Shown here: one piece after another, positions 8,956 through 17,794 of the stretch
Layout: each line of letters starts with the position of its first letter
Numbering within the stretch: the stretch's first letter is position 1
Origin: Thalassospira sp. TSL5-1
Lineage (GTDB): Bacteria; Pseudomonadota; Alphaproteobacteria; Rhodospirillales; Thalassospiraceae
DNA length: 64,000 bases
Direction: 5' to 3'
Assembly (NCBI RefSeq): GCF_001907695.1
Contig: NZ_KV880637.1
Coordinates: forward strand, 682,001-746,000
Program-made: the position numbers and the translations under genes
Notes under the pieces: generated by a model
Databases searched by the model: none
The model's input: only the letters and a program-made list of their open reading frames with translations
Told to the model about the DNA's origin: nothing

Positions 8956-11145
8956 ATGATGGTTGAGATAATGAAGCATAACGTGCGGGCCGGTATTATC
9001 GGCGTGGCTCTTTTTGCGTGCCTATTTTTGGTTTTTATTGTGTTTCGGGGCATCGCACCGGGGTATTATTTCGAGAAAGATTTCGATCCGGATGGCGAAA
9101 AGCAGGGCTGGATTGAGGCTTATTCTTTTCTGCCAATCCTGGCTTCGCACTGGGAAAATGGCGGGGGGCCGGTTTATTATCTTGATGTCCCGTTCGTGCA
9201 TTATCTTTATCCATTTTCTGCACTTCTTCCCGGGGCGCGTTATACGGTGCAGGATGACGCTTTTGTTTTTTCCCCTTACCGGCAGACGAAAAAGAGAATT
9301 CGGTTTTCTTCTCTTTCGAGGGACGAAGAACCCGATATGTATGCACAAAAAACCTATGTGTTTTCAGGCGATCCCGGGTTTTATGAGCCGCTTGTTGCGA
9401 AATGGCGCGCAAAGCAGCAGGGAGCAGGGCAGGATTTTGCCGAACTGGAAGCGGTAAAGCCCATGACGGGTGGCTGGACGAGAAACGTTTTTTATAACCG
9501 TTTCTCGCTGAACGTACCGATGACCTATTTCTCCTCTGAATATCTGCTTCGGGCTGTGTCAAAGGAAGACAGACCTTCGGGGAGAATCAGGTTTTCTGAA
9601 ATCCGGCTATCGGGCGAAGAAGAGATTTATGCTGAATTTTATGACGACTATAAAAATTACCGGGATGTCGGAGGCGGCATTCTTGTCGGGAGTAAGCCCG
9701 ATGGCGGTTTTAAGATTATCAAAACCCTGAAAGATAACCGGGGGAGATATTATATTTCCGGGGATGCGGTTGACCTGGCAGAGGCGCGCGATTTTGTTGC
9801 CATTATAAAATCAACAACGCCGGACTATGAGGCGAGCGACATTTCGGTGGAGGATTATTTCACCTCACCACTTCCGGATATGTTTGCCGATGCGCAGTCC
9901 CGGTTTGACCAGATGCTCCGCGAGCGGGTGGAGCATGTTTTGCAGCCTGGTGTCTTTATGGCAAAGGGTGGCGACGCGTGGCGTTTTGATTTGGGGGGTA
10001 AGAATGCGCCAGAATTGCAGGGTTATGTCGAGATTCTTGATGAAAAGCGGTTGAAAGAAGCGCAGGTCCGGCTTGATCAGGCCTGGAGGGAATATAAAGA
10101 TGTTACCGTTTCCAGGGATAGGGGACGCTTTCAGATTATCGAGTTTTCCATCGGATCAGATGACCGTTTTGAGGGCAACTGCGTTGTCAATTATTTGTTG
10201 AAGGCTCAAAAACCCTATCAGGGCGAGGATGTATATCTGAATATATCGGGCGGATCGGAAAGCGCGAGCTTTTGCATGGCGATTGCGACACTGCTTGATC
10301 AGGCCGATATCTCGTCAGTCCAGAATGTTTTTGATACCTTCGTTGATCAGCAAGGCTGGTACCCCTTAAGGGCTTATTACGAAACGGAGGCCAACGCGCA
10401 GGGAACCTGGATCCTGAAGGCGCGCAAGCAAATCAGGGTTGTTTCCAAGACGGGGGAGGAGCTTTTGTCGCTTGATCAGTCCGGCGGAATCTTTTTTGAC
10501 GATAACGGGCGGATCATTGTGTTTGAGAGGGATGGCGACGGCGACAAAGCCGGAATGTATGATGCAAACATGAACCAGCTTATTCCGCCTGTCTATGACG
10601 AGGTGGTGCCCTGGTATAATGGCCGCGACCTGAAGCATCGGGATTTTGCCCGGATCAAGCAAGATGGCAGGGTTGGTTTGTTTGATCTTGATGCCGGAAA
10701 GGTTTTTATCGAACCCGGATATGATGAAATATTTTATTGGGAGGACTGGGCTTATTATCGCGCGCAACGCGGTAATAACAGTACTTTCTTCGACGAGGAG
10801 GGGGCCGAGGTGATCCCGGGTGGGGGAACCGACTATGTCGCGGCGCAGATGATGCGGGGCGGAAAGTATGACAATGATTTCATTGCCGTAAAGCGTGTGT
10901 CAGATGGAAACTGGGTGTTTCTGACCCGTGTGAAACAGCCGTTGCTTGAGGGGACATTTAAAAAAGTCAAACTCGTTTATAATATGGGGGATCAGATTTA
11001 TGAATTGATCCGCACGAATGGCGAGAAGCTATATGTCAAAGTTAGCGGCCGGGATGACGGGTTGCACCAATTTTCGTTGAAGGATGCTGATCCCTGTCTC
11101 AGAGATCGTATTTTGAAGGTCAGAAATGCAGGGTGTGGCTGGTAA
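8956..11145 (+). CDS. Membrane-anchored WG-repeat-like protein of unknown function
   Basis: The 729-residue protein has one N-terminal membrane segment (about residues 12-32) and a large exported or cytoplasmic-side remainder. The C-terminal third contains motifs of the WG-repeat type: GMYDANMNQLIPPVYDEV and VGLFDLDAGKVFIEPGYDEI, each a G-x-[FY]-D strand pair followed by I-x-P-x-Y-D-E. Such repeats form beta structures seen in many uncharacterised surface proteins. Its base composition is noticeably less GC-rich than its neighbours, with more A/T-ending codons, which suggests horizontal transfer. The start is uncertain: ATG 8956, 8959 or 8971; the last has GAGAT close by. No partner genes flank it. 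Function cannot be assigned. Confidence 0.75.
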   Translation: MMVEIMKHNVRAGIIGVALFACLFLVFIVFRGIAPGYYFEKDFDPDGEKQGWIEAYSFLPILASHWENGGGPVYYLDVPFVHYLYPFSALLPGARYTVQDDAFVFSPYRQTKKRIRFSSLSRDEEPDMYAQKTYVFSGDPGFYEPLVAKWRAKQQGAGQDFAELEAVKPMTGGWTRNVFYNRFSLNVPMTYFSSEYLLRAVSKEDRPSGRIRFSEIRLSGEEEIYAEFYDDYKNYRDVGGGILVGSKPDGGFKIIKTLKDNRGRYYISGDAVDLAEARDFVAIIKSTTPDYEASDISVEDYFTSPLPDMFADAQSRFDQMLRERVEHVLQPGVFMAKGGDAWRFDLGGKNAPELQGYVEILDEKRLKEAQVRLDQAWREYKDVTVSRDRGRFQIIEFSIGSDDRFEGNCVVNYLLKAQKPYQGEDVYLNISGGSESASFCMAIATLLDQADISSVQNVFDTFVDQQGWYPLRAYYETEANAQGTWILKARKQIRVVSKTGEELLSLDQSGGIFFDDNGRIIVFERDGDGDKAGMYDANMNQLIPPVYDEVVPWYNGRDLKHRDFARIKQDGRVGLFDLDAGKVFIEPGYDEIFYWEDWAYYRAQRGNNSTFFDEEGAEVIPGGGTDYVAAQMMRGGKYDNDFIAVKRVSDGNWVFLTRVKQPLLEGTFKKVKLVYNMGDQIYELIRTNGEKLYVKVSGRDDGLHQFSLKDADPCLRDRILKVRNAGCGW

Positions 11146-11156
11146 AGGCCGTCACT

Positions 11157-11741
11157 TTACAAGGAAAGGTGCTGTCGGGCATCTTTCCTTAACCGCCAGA
11201 TTGTGACCAGATTCATGATCATCACCAGGGCTTCGGCGATTATGCCGCCAATGGCCCCGGCGACAAGGTTGCTGAGCACCCAGAAAAAGGCCGCTGTAAA
11301 CAGCCACCAGCGCAGCACAATGCCGTGAAAAAGGAACATGGCAATGGTGCCCAGCAGCCCGGCGATCAGGGCGGGGGCGTCGCCGAAGCCTTGCCAGGTG
11401 AAAAAAGCGGCGATGATGGTCAGCACCAGAAGGCTGATCATGACCGGGTAATTGCCGTGATAATGGCGTGCCAGCAGGATGCGCAAAATGACAATGCCGG
11501 TCATGGTGCTGGCAACCCAGCTTCCCAGCAGGGCGAATTGTGCGACAACAGCGGTATTTGCCGCAATCAGAATAAGCAACAATTTGCGGTCATCCTTGCT
11601 GGCGAAACCGGCAATGAACAGGCCCAGGGCGATGAAACTGGCAATTTGCCCCATAAGCCAGCGCGGGGTTGCGTCGTGAAGCAGGGTTTCAAGCATGGAT
11701 GATCCGAATGGTGTGGCGTGGTGTGGTGTTGGCATATCCAT
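11157..11741 (-). CDS. YgjV-like inner-membrane protein
   Basis: A hydrophobic protein of about 194 residues with five or six membrane segments and short loops, ending in a charged tail (WRLRKDARQHLSL). The pattern resembles the Imp-YgjV family of bacterial inner-membrane proteins, whose function is unknown. The start is uncertain: ATG 11741 or ATG 11735; the in-frame TTG at 11747 is less likely because GGGG lies between it and the ATGs. It lies downstream of the aminotransferase gene on the same strand but a terminator separates them. Confidence 0.75.
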   Translation of the reverse strand: MDMPTPHHATPFGSSMLETLLHDATPRWLMGQIASFIALGLFIAGFASKDDRKLLLILIAANTAVVAQFALLGSWVASTMTGIVILRILLARHYHGNYPVMISLLVLTIIAAFFTWQGFGDAPALIAGLLGTIAMFLFHGIVLRWWLFTAAFFWVLSNLVAGAIGGIIAEALVMIMNLVTIWRLRKDARQHLSL

Positions 11742-11752
11742 CCCCAAAAAGC

Positions 11753-11780
11753 AAAAGCCGACGCGATGGTGTCGGCTTTT
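11753..11780 (-). terminator. Terminator between aminotransferase and YgjV-like genes
   Basis: Stem AAAAGCCGAC / GTCGGCTTTT around an 8-base loop. Because it is flanked by A on one side and T on the other it can work in both directions; its position just after the leftward aminotransferase stop suggests it mainly ends that transcript. Confidence 0.85.
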
Positions 11781-11813
11781 GCGGGTGGAATATGAAACGG
11801 TGTTTTGACCGGG

Positions 11814-12674
11814 TTAGCTGGCTTCGCTAAAGGCCCAGTAAAGTTCCTGGGCGCGTTTGGTGAGCGGGCCGGGCTGGAGGTTGCGGTCGTCGAGCTTTAC
11901 ACAGGGGGCGACCTTGTAGAAATTGCCGGTGCCAAAGATTTCGTCGGCATTTTCAAGTTCGCTGTATTTCACCGCTTTTTCGACAACGGGAACGCCATCA
12001 TCCTTGAGAAGCTGGATCACGCGCTGGCGGGTGAGGCCATTGAGGAAGGTGCCGTTGATTGCCGGAGTGTAAACGGTGCCATCCTTGGCGAAAAACAGGT
12101 TGGCATAGGAAAATTCGGCAACATGGCCCATCGGGTCCAGCATAACGCCGGTATCAAAACCGCTTTGTTTGGCTTCGTTCACCGCACGGCCGACATTGGG
12201 ATAGAGGCAGGAGGCCTTGGCCTCCGTCGGGGCGGTTTCCGGGGAGGGGCGGCGGAAGCTGGATTTACGCGCGGTAAAGCCGGTTTTAATCGCATCGGGC
12301 AGCGCGCTTTCATTGATGCACAGCACAAACTGGGCGCTGTCGGCATCCGGTGCCAAAAAGCCGGTTTCGCCGTATATGATCGGTTTGATGTAAAGCGCGA
12401 CATCGGGATCAAATTTCGTCAGCCCCTCGGCAACCAGGGCGAGGATTTCATCGACGGTGATGGTCGGTTCCAGCCCCATAAGACGGGCGGATTGAAGAAC
12501 GCGGGCACAATGGGGTTTGAGGTCCGGTGTTTTGCCATTGATGCGGCGCGCACCGTCAAACACGGTGGAAGACATCCACATGCCATGCGTTGCCGGGCCG
12601 ATAATGGCCGGATTGCCTTCATGCCAGGTACCTTCATGCCAGGTCCAGGTTTTGGAAGGGGTGGCGTTACCCAT
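11814..12674 (-). CDS. Class IV (branched-chain-type) PLP aminotransferase
   Basis: A 286-residue fold-type IV aminotransferase, probably acting on branched-chain amino acids and 2-oxoglutarate in the cytoplasm. The PLP-binding Lys is expected in the segment EAKASCLYPN, aligned to the AKASG-type motif of IlvE proteins, and the cofactor-phosphate region is seen in EFSYANLFF and NGLTRQRVI. ATG 12674 is chosen since AGGAGA lies 7 bases upstream; the longer frame to 12713 lacks a ribosome site. A LacI-type operator lies 160 bases upstream, between this gene and the divergent lacI gene, so it could be part of that regulon, although the site is nearer to lacI. A second class IV enzyme occurs at 45143-46000. 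Confidence 0.88.
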   Translation of the reverse strand: MGNATPSKTWTWHEGTWHEGNPAIIGPATHGMWMSSTVFDGARRINGKTPDLKPHCARVLQSARLMGLEPTITVDEILALVAEGLTKFDPDVALYIKPIIYGETGFLAPDADSAQFVLCINESALPDAIKTGFTARKSSFRRPSPETAPTEAKASCLYPNVGRAVNEAKQSGFDTGVMLDPMGHVAEFSYANLFFAKDGTVYTPAINGTFLNGLTRQRVIQLLKDDGVPVVEKAVKYSELENADEIFGTGNFYKVAPCVKLDDRNLQPGPLTKRAQELYWAFSEAS

Positions 12675-12833
12675 CTTGTTGTCTCCTGATTTCTTTATTG
12701 TCGGGCAGGTCAAACTGCGCGCCGGTGGGGCGATGAATATGAGAAAAGCAGCATAGATTTTTTAACCGGTTGTGGTCAAAGAAAACTGACCGTTTGCGGT
12801 GCAGCCTTTGGATGTGACGGGAAAACGCGATGC

Positions 12834-12849
12834 GCGCACACGTGTGCGC
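12834..12849. promoter_or_regulatory. LacI-family operator, copy 1 (upstream of lacI gene)
   Basis: A perfect 16-base palindrome, GCGCACACGTGTGCGC. Its 12-base core GCACACGTGTGC recurs exactly at two places before the adjacent ABC-transporter operon. It is 121 bases before the regulator start, which fits autoregulation. The central CG step with symmetric arms is typical of LacI/GalR operators. Confidence 0.85.
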
Positions 12850-12969
12850 TTGTGCGTGAACAGATAAAGTCATACAAATTGGGCTGGCATGGGGCCTGAA
12901 TGCGCCAGCCCCTATGACTGGCTTATATGCCGGGCGATGAGCGGATGATCAAGCGCGGGAGTTTAGGGC

Positions 12970-14019
12970 GTGGGTGAAGAGCAAGAGCCAAATAAAATAA
13001 ACCTCAACCCGGATAACCGCGGGGTTACATCGGCCGATGTAGCACGTGAGGCGGGGGTGGCACGGTCGACGGTGTCGCGCTGTCTTTCGGGGGATGGGCG
13101 GATTTCCGAGGAAACGCGCCAGCGGGTTTTGGAGACGGCCGAGCGGTTGGGCTACCAGATTAACCAGATTGCCCGGTCGATGAACCGGCGCAAAAGCGAC
13201 CTTGTCGGGCTGGTGACATCGGGCCTGGAAGACCCGTTTCGGGTGCAGTTTTTGCATCATCTGATTAGGGCTATTCAGAAAATTGGTTATCGGCCGCTGG
13301 TGATTGATGTGTCCGAGCCCGAGCATATGTCGCGATCCATGCTGCATTTGTTGCAATATCAGGTGGCCGGGGTGGTTGTGACATCGGGTAGCCCGTCGCC
13401 GGAAATTGGGCAGCATTTTATTCGCCGCAATGTGCCCGTGGTGCTGGTGAACCGGGCCGGGTTGCTGGAAGGGGCGGATGTGGTGAATTGCGACAACGAA
13501 GCCGGTGGGCGCATGGCCGCCGAAGCATTGCTGGCAGCAGGCAAACGCCATTTGGGTTTTTTGAATATGAGTGGTGGCACCTATAGTGGCAATGCGCGTG
13601 GGGAGGCCTTTGTTGCTGCCATTGCGCCGCGTCTTGCCAGTGGGGAGGTCCGGTTTACGCCGCTGGGGTGCAAGAGTGCGGATTATGACGGCGGGTTTCA
13701 GGCCGGGTTGGAGATTTTGGGCCGCCCCGGCGCGCCAGATGGCATTTTTTGCGGCAAGGATCATATCGCGCTGGGTCTGATGGATGCGGCGCGGTTTGAA
13801 TTGGGTCTGAAAATTCCGCAGGATCTGGCGGTGGTGGGATTTGACGACATTACCGCGAGCAGCCAGCGCGCCTATGACTTAACGACCATTCGGCAAAGTG
13901 CGGAAGATTTGGCCGAATTAACGGTTTCGCGGCTGGCGCGGCATATTGCAGGCCCGGAGGGTGGAGCATTGGGACGTGCGGTTTTGCCTGTAGAGCTGGT
14001 CCGCCGAACAAGTGCCTGA
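12970..14019 (+). CDS. LacI-family transcriptional repressor
   Basis: A 349-residue LacI/GalR regulator. The helix-turn-helix and hinge helix are at the N-terminus (SADVAREAGVARSTVSRCLSG, residues about 20-40, and IARSMNRRKS near 70). A periplasmic-binding-protein-like effector domain follows, with the usual elements VGLVTSG, VVLVNRAG, GRMAAEALLAAGKRH, IFCGKDHIALGLMDAAR and VVGFDDI. The likely start is GTG 12970; a 17-residue polar tail precedes the HTH. It is followed by the ABC-transporter operon that carries two copies of its probable operator. The effector is unknown; given the transporter it may be a sugar phosphate or related polyol phosphate. Confidence 0.95.
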   Translation: MGEEQEPNKINLNPDNRGVTSADVAREAGVARSTVSRCLSGDGRISEETRQRVLETAERLGYQINQIARSMNRRKSDLVGLVTSGLEDPFRVQFLHHLIRAIQKIGYRPLVIDVSEPEHMSRSMLHLLQYQVAGVVVTSGSPSPEIGQHFIRRNVPVVLVNRAGLLEGADVVNCDNEAGGRMAAEALLAAGKRHLGFLNMSGGTYSGNARGEAFVAAIAPRLASGEVRFTPLGCKSADYDGGFQAGLEILGRPGAPDGIFCGKDHIALGLMDAARFELGLKIPQDLAVVGFDDITASSQRAYDLTTIRQSAEDLAELTVSRLARHIAGPEGGALGRAVLPVELVRRTSA

Positions 14020-14167
14020 CAGGTAGCGGTTGATTGTCGGCCTAGTTGATGAGGGCCGCATGACAGGGCTGGCAGGGATTTTCTTGGCATCAATATCGCG
14101 CCATTTGCGATGAAACCGGCGCAATGGCAGTGACTCGTTGGTTTGTGGTGTTCTTTGTTGCGTTTGA

Positions 14168-14179
14168 GCACACGTGTGC
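14168..14179. promoter_or_regulatory. LacI-family operator, copy 2 (upstream, distal)
   Basis: Exact copy of the 12-base core GCACACGTGTGC, 242 bases before the binding-protein gene and 207 bases (centre to centre) from copy 3. The gene-free stretch 14020-14421 otherwise shows an AT-rich zone around 14240-14340 but no gene. Confidence 0.85.
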
Positions 14180-14374
14180 GCGAATGATGCCGCGATTGAA
14201 TGCGGTTTTGATGCCAAAGGTTGGTTGTGGCCTGCAAGTTCAAAAATGAATTGATAATGAAAAACAATGTCTTATCATTTTTGTTACATTTTTATGACAG
14301 AAAAATAGAATTTATCTGTTAATCAACGGCAGGATTGGGTTATCTATTCCAATGTGGAAGCGCAAACGAGTAGC

Positions 14375-14386
14375 GCACACGTGTGC
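14375..14386. promoter_or_regulatory. LacI-family operator, copy 3 (promoter-proximal)
   Basis: Exact copy of GCACACGTGTGC ending 35 bases before the start codon of the binding-protein gene, where a bound repressor would block initiation or early elongation. With copy 2 it could form a repression loop. Confidence 0.88.
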
Positions 14387-14421
14387 ATTCAACGAAATGC
14401 GACTGAATCGGGAGGATTCCA

Positions 14422-15453
14422 ATGAAACTGAAGACAATTTTGCTGGGTAGCGCCTTTGCGGCCGGTGCTTTGACTTTTAGCGTGTCAGCCGAGGCGGCGG
14501 GCCGTTTGAATGTTGTGTGTTCGGCCGATAATACCTGGTGCGAACTGATGGAAGCCGAGTTCGAGAAGAAATACGACATTGATGTTTCGATGGTGCGTAA
14601 AAGCTCTGGCGAGGCCTATGCCCAGGTGCGTGCCGAAGCCCGTAACCCGAAGCTTGATATTTGGTGGGCGGGTACAGGCGACCCGCATCTGCAGGCTGCT
14701 GCCGAAGGCCTGACGATGGAATATAAATCGCCCTCGCTGGATAATTTGCAGGATTGGGCAAAACGCCAGGCCGAGAATGCCAATTACCGCACTGTGGGCG
14801 TTTATGCCGGGGCGCTTGGCATTGGCTATAATACCGACCTTTTGAAAAGCAAGGGCCTGCCGGCCCCGAAATGCTGGAAGGACCTGGCAAACCCGGCCTA
14901 TAAGGGTGAAATCCAGGTGGCAAACCCCAATTCATCGGGCACGTCCTATACTGCGCTGGCAACCCTGGTGCAGTTGTTTGGCGAGGAAGACGCCTTTAAA
15001 TTCCTCAAGGACATGCACAAGAATGTGAACCAGTATACCAAGTCCGGTTCTGCCCCGATCAAGGCGGCCGCGATTGGTGAAACCACCATCGCCATTACCT
15101 TCATGCACGACATGGTGACGCAAAAAGAACAGGGCGCACCGATTGACATTGTTTCGCCCTGCGAGGGGACGGGCTATGAGGTGGGCTCGATGAGCATCAT
15201 AAAGGGGGCACGCAACCTTGAGAATGCCAAGATCTGGTATGAATATGCGTTAAGTGCCGAAGCACAATCGATGGCGGAAAAGGCCGGGTCCTATCAGGTG
15301 CCGTCCAACAAAAATGCCACGGTGCCGGAAAATGCCCCGCGCCTGACCGATATCAAGCTGATCGATTATGATTTTGCCAAATATGGGTCGGCCGATACCC
15401 GCCGTCATTTGCTGTCGCGCTGGGATGAAGAAGTGAAAACAGCACCGCAATAA
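14422..15453 (+). CDS. AfuA-like periplasmic binding protein of a sugar-phosphate or iron ABC transporter
   Basis: A 343-residue periplasmic binding protein with a signal peptide (hydrophobic core residues 5-22, cleavage near VSAEA-AG at 24-26). It belongs to the large family commonly annotated as ferric-iron binding proteins. It lacks the Tyr-Tyr pair typical of FbpA iron sites. Instead it has His229-Asp230 (FMHDM) and Glu253 (GYEVGS), with a 24-residue His-to-Glu spacing that matches, as I recall it, the His205/Asp206/Glu229 ligands with which AfuA of Actinobacillus holds glucose-6-phosphate. Subtracting the signal peptide gives nearly the same numbers. A strong GGAGGA ribosome site precedes ATG 14422. 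It heads the operon and is followed by an intercistronic hairpin, typical for keeping binding protein in excess. The sugar-phosphate role is an inference. Confidence 0.85.
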   Translation: MKLKTILLGSAFAAGALTFSVSAEAAGRLNVVCSADNTWCELMEAEFEKKYDIDVSMVRKSSGEAYAQVRAEARNPKLDIWWAGTGDPHLQAAAEGLTMEYKSPSLDNLQDWAKRQAENANYRTVGVYAGALGIGYNTDLLKSKGLPAPKCWKDLANPAYKGEIQVANPNSSGTSYTALATLVQLFGEEDAFKFLKDMHKNVNQYTKSGSAPIKAAAIGETTIAITFMHDMVTQKEQGAPIDIVSPCEGTGYEVGSMSIIKGARNLENAKIWYEYALSAEAQSMAEKAGSYQVPSNKNATVPENAPRLTDIKLIDYDFAKYGSADTRRHLLSRWDEEVKTAPQ

Positions 15454-15478
15454 GCAGGTTGCACCTTCTGTTTTGGGC

Positions 15479-15508
15479 GCGGAAAGGAGGGTTTGCCTGC
15501 CTTTCCGC
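15479..15508 (+). other. Intercistronic hairpin between binding protein and permease genes
   Basis: Stem GCGGAAAGG / CCTTTCCGC with a 12-base loop, 25 bases after the stop of the binding-protein gene and without a T tract. Such hairpins often shield the upstream message from 3' decay or attenuate downstream expression, giving more binding protein than permease. Confidence 0.65.
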
Positions 15509-15556
15509 CTGCCTGAATATTTTCTCGATATATGGTTTTGAACAGGAGACTGCCCC

Positions 15557-17794
15557 GTGCGCCGACTGTTGTGGTTCTGGCTGGCGATCGGCTGGATCGG
15601 ATTTGTCATATTGCCGTGGTACCAGCAGGAATATGGTTTTTGGACGCTGGAATGGCTGACGGATGGCTATCCGTTTTATGGCGACTATGCCCCGGCGATT
15701 TTGCAGGGTTTTATGTATGACAGGCCGTGGCTGTTGCCGCTGGTGGCCTGTTTGATTGCGCCGCTGGCGGTGATTGGGCGACCGCGCCAGGACCCGGGTT
15801 TTGGCAGGGTCTTGATTGCATCGGGCGGGCTTGGCCTTGGTTATATGCTGGCGCAGGGCTTTGCCATTGGTGTTTTTGGGTTCAATTACGCTTGGCTGAC
15901 CAGCCTGTTTGGTGACATTGACGTTCGCCAGTATGGCCTGGGATATGGCGCATTGTTTTGTGCCGCGAGCTTTGTGGTGATGTTTTGCGCCGGGCTGGCG
16001 GCGCGCAGCACCATGCGCGGGGATGTGTTTGTCACAACCGCGATTGGCACGATCATTGTGCTGGTGGCGACCTTTGTGTTTTTCCCGGTTTCCCGCATTC
16101 TCATGAGCGCCTTTGTCGATATGGACGGTGCGCTTTCGGGTGCGGCCTTTATGCGCAATTTTGTCTCGCCCACGGTGTGGGGGCTGGGATGTTTTGCCGG
16201 GGGTGTGTGCGGGGTGGCGTGGAATACGGCCATTCTGGCGATATTGACGGCAAGTTCGACAACGTTATTGGGGCTGGCCTTTGCGCTGGTGGTGACACGA
16301 ACAGGGTTTCGCTGGAAAAAATCGCTGCGCGTTTTAACCGTGCTGCCGATTATTACCCCGCCTTTCGTGATTGGTTTGGCCCTTATCCTTCTTTTTGGCA
16401 GATCGGGAACCGTAACGCAGTTTATTGCTGATCTGCTCGGGGTGGAGGCAGGCCGGTGGTTATATGGCCTCCCTGGAATATGGCTTGCCCAGACCTTGTC
16501 CTTCACCCCGATTTCTTTTCTGGTTTTGATTGGCGTTGTCGAGGGTGTCAGCCCGTCGATGGAGGAAGCATCGCAAACCCTGCGGGCGGACCGGTGGCAG
16601 ACATTTGTCAATGTATCGCTGCCCCTGATGCGGCCGGGCCTTGCCAATGCGTTTTTGCTGGCCTTTATCGAAAGCATGGCCGATTTCGGCAACCCGATGG
16701 TTTTGGGTGGCAATTACGAGGTTTTATCGACCGATATTTTCTTTGCTATTGTTGGTGCACAAAATGACCAGGGCCGGGCGGCGGTGCTGGCGATTATTTT
16801 GCTGGTCTTTACGCTTTCGGCCTTTGCCGCACAGCGTTTCTGGCTGGGCAAAAAATCCTATGCCACGGTTTCGGGCAAGGCCGATAATGGTGCGCATGTG
16901 GGCTTAAGCACCGGTTTGCGTCGGGTATGTTATGGCACGGCCATTCCCTGGGCGCTGTTTACCATTGTCATTTACGGCATGATTTTCTTTGGTGCCTTTG
17001 TCAAACGCTGGGGTTTTGATAACAGCCTGACGCTGGATAACTATGTCGAAGCCTTCGGCATTGGCTGGAGCGACCACGGCATTGTTTGGGCCGGGGCGGC
17101 GTGGGATTCATTCTGGACGACGTTGAATATTTCGATCATTGCCGCCCCGCTGACCGCAGCGGTGGGCCTGACAACAGCCTATTTGCTGGTGCGGCAAAAT
17201 TTCAGGGGCAAAAATGCCTTTGAATTTGGCACGATGCTGAGCTTTGCCATCCCCGGCACGGTGATTGGGGTGAGCTATATTCTGGCCTTTAACGTACCGC
17301 CGCTGGAATTGACCGGTACGGGTGTGATTCTGGTGATCTGCTTTGTATTTCGCAATATGCCCGTCGGTGTACGCGGCGGGATTGCAGCGATGAGCCAGCT
17401 TGACAAAAGCCTGGATGAGGCCTCGTTAACGCTGGGGGCCAACAGCTTTACAACCTTTCGCAAGGTGATTTTGCCGCTGTTGCGCCCGGCCATTGTGGCG
17501 GCACTGGTTTACAGCTTTGTGCGGGCGATTACGTCGGTCAGTGCCGTGATCTTTCTGGTCAGCGCGGACCATAATATGGCGACATCTTACATTATCGGGC
17601 TGGTGGAAAACGGGCGTTATGGCGTGGCGATTGCCTATTGCAGCGTGCTGATTTTGGTGATGCTGACGGTGATTGTTGTGGTGCAGGGTTTGATTGGCAA
17701 ACGCAAGCTGCGCCGCGAAGACCGGGTTGCGAGCGATACAACGACAACAGGCGGGAAAACTGCCCTGAATGGCTTACGGGAGAAACATTCATGA
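15557..17794 (+). CDS. Fused double ABC-transporter permease (AfuB/FbpB type)
   Basis: The 745-residue integral membrane protein contains two BPD_transp_1 domains in one chain. The two EAA coupling loops are visible: MEEASQTLRADRWQTF (about residue 335) and LDEASLTLGANSFTTF (about 620), each followed by LPL-(M/L)-RP. An extra N-terminal block of about 200 residues with several membrane segments precedes the first domain. This fused permease is characteristic of the FbpB/AfuB group. The start is GTG 15557, with CAGGAG 8 bases upstream. Its stop overlaps the ATPase start by 4 bases (ATGA), so the two are coupled. Confidence 0.92.
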   Translation: MRRLLWFWLAIGWIGFVILPWYQQEYGFWTLEWLTDGYPFYGDYAPAILQGFMYDRPWLLPLVACLIAPLAVIGRPRQDPGFGRVLIASGGLGLGYMLAQGFAIGVFGFNYAWLTSLFGDIDVRQYGLGYGALFCAASFVVMFCAGLAARSTMRGDVFVTTAIGTIIVLVATFVFFPVSRILMSAFVDMDGALSGAAFMRNFVSPTVWGLGCFAGGVCGVAWNTAILAILTASSTTLLGLAFALVVTRTGFRWKKSLRVLTVLPIITPPFVIGLALILLFGRSGTVTQFIADLLGVEAGRWLYGLPGIWLAQTLSFTPISFLVLIGVVEGVSPSMEEASQTLRADRWQTFVNVSLPLMRPGLANAFLLAFIESMADFGNPMVLGGNYEVLSTDIFFAIVGAQNDQGRAAVLAIILLVFTLSAFAAQRFWLGKKSYATVSGKADNGAHVGLSTGLRRVCYGTAIPWALFTIVIYGMIFFGAFVKRWGFDNSLTLDNYVEAFGIGWSDHGIVWAGAAWDSFWTTLNISIIAAPLTAAVGLTTAYLLVRQNFRGKNAFEFGTMLSFAIPGTVIGVSYILAFNVPPLELTGTGVILVICFVFRNMPVGVRGGIAAMSQLDKSLDEASLTLGANSFTTFRKVILPLLRPAIVAALVYSFVRAITSVSAVIFLVSADHNMATSYIIGLVENGRYGVAIAYCSVLILVMLTVIVVVQGLIGKRKLRREDRVASDTTTTGGKTALNGLREKHS

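Noticed and set aside
14252-14277. TGATAA ... TTATCA pair upstream of the AfuA-like gene, considered as a Fur-type box
   Set aside because: Arms are only six bases, spacing does not match a Fur box, and exact LacI-type operators explain the region better; not fully excluded.
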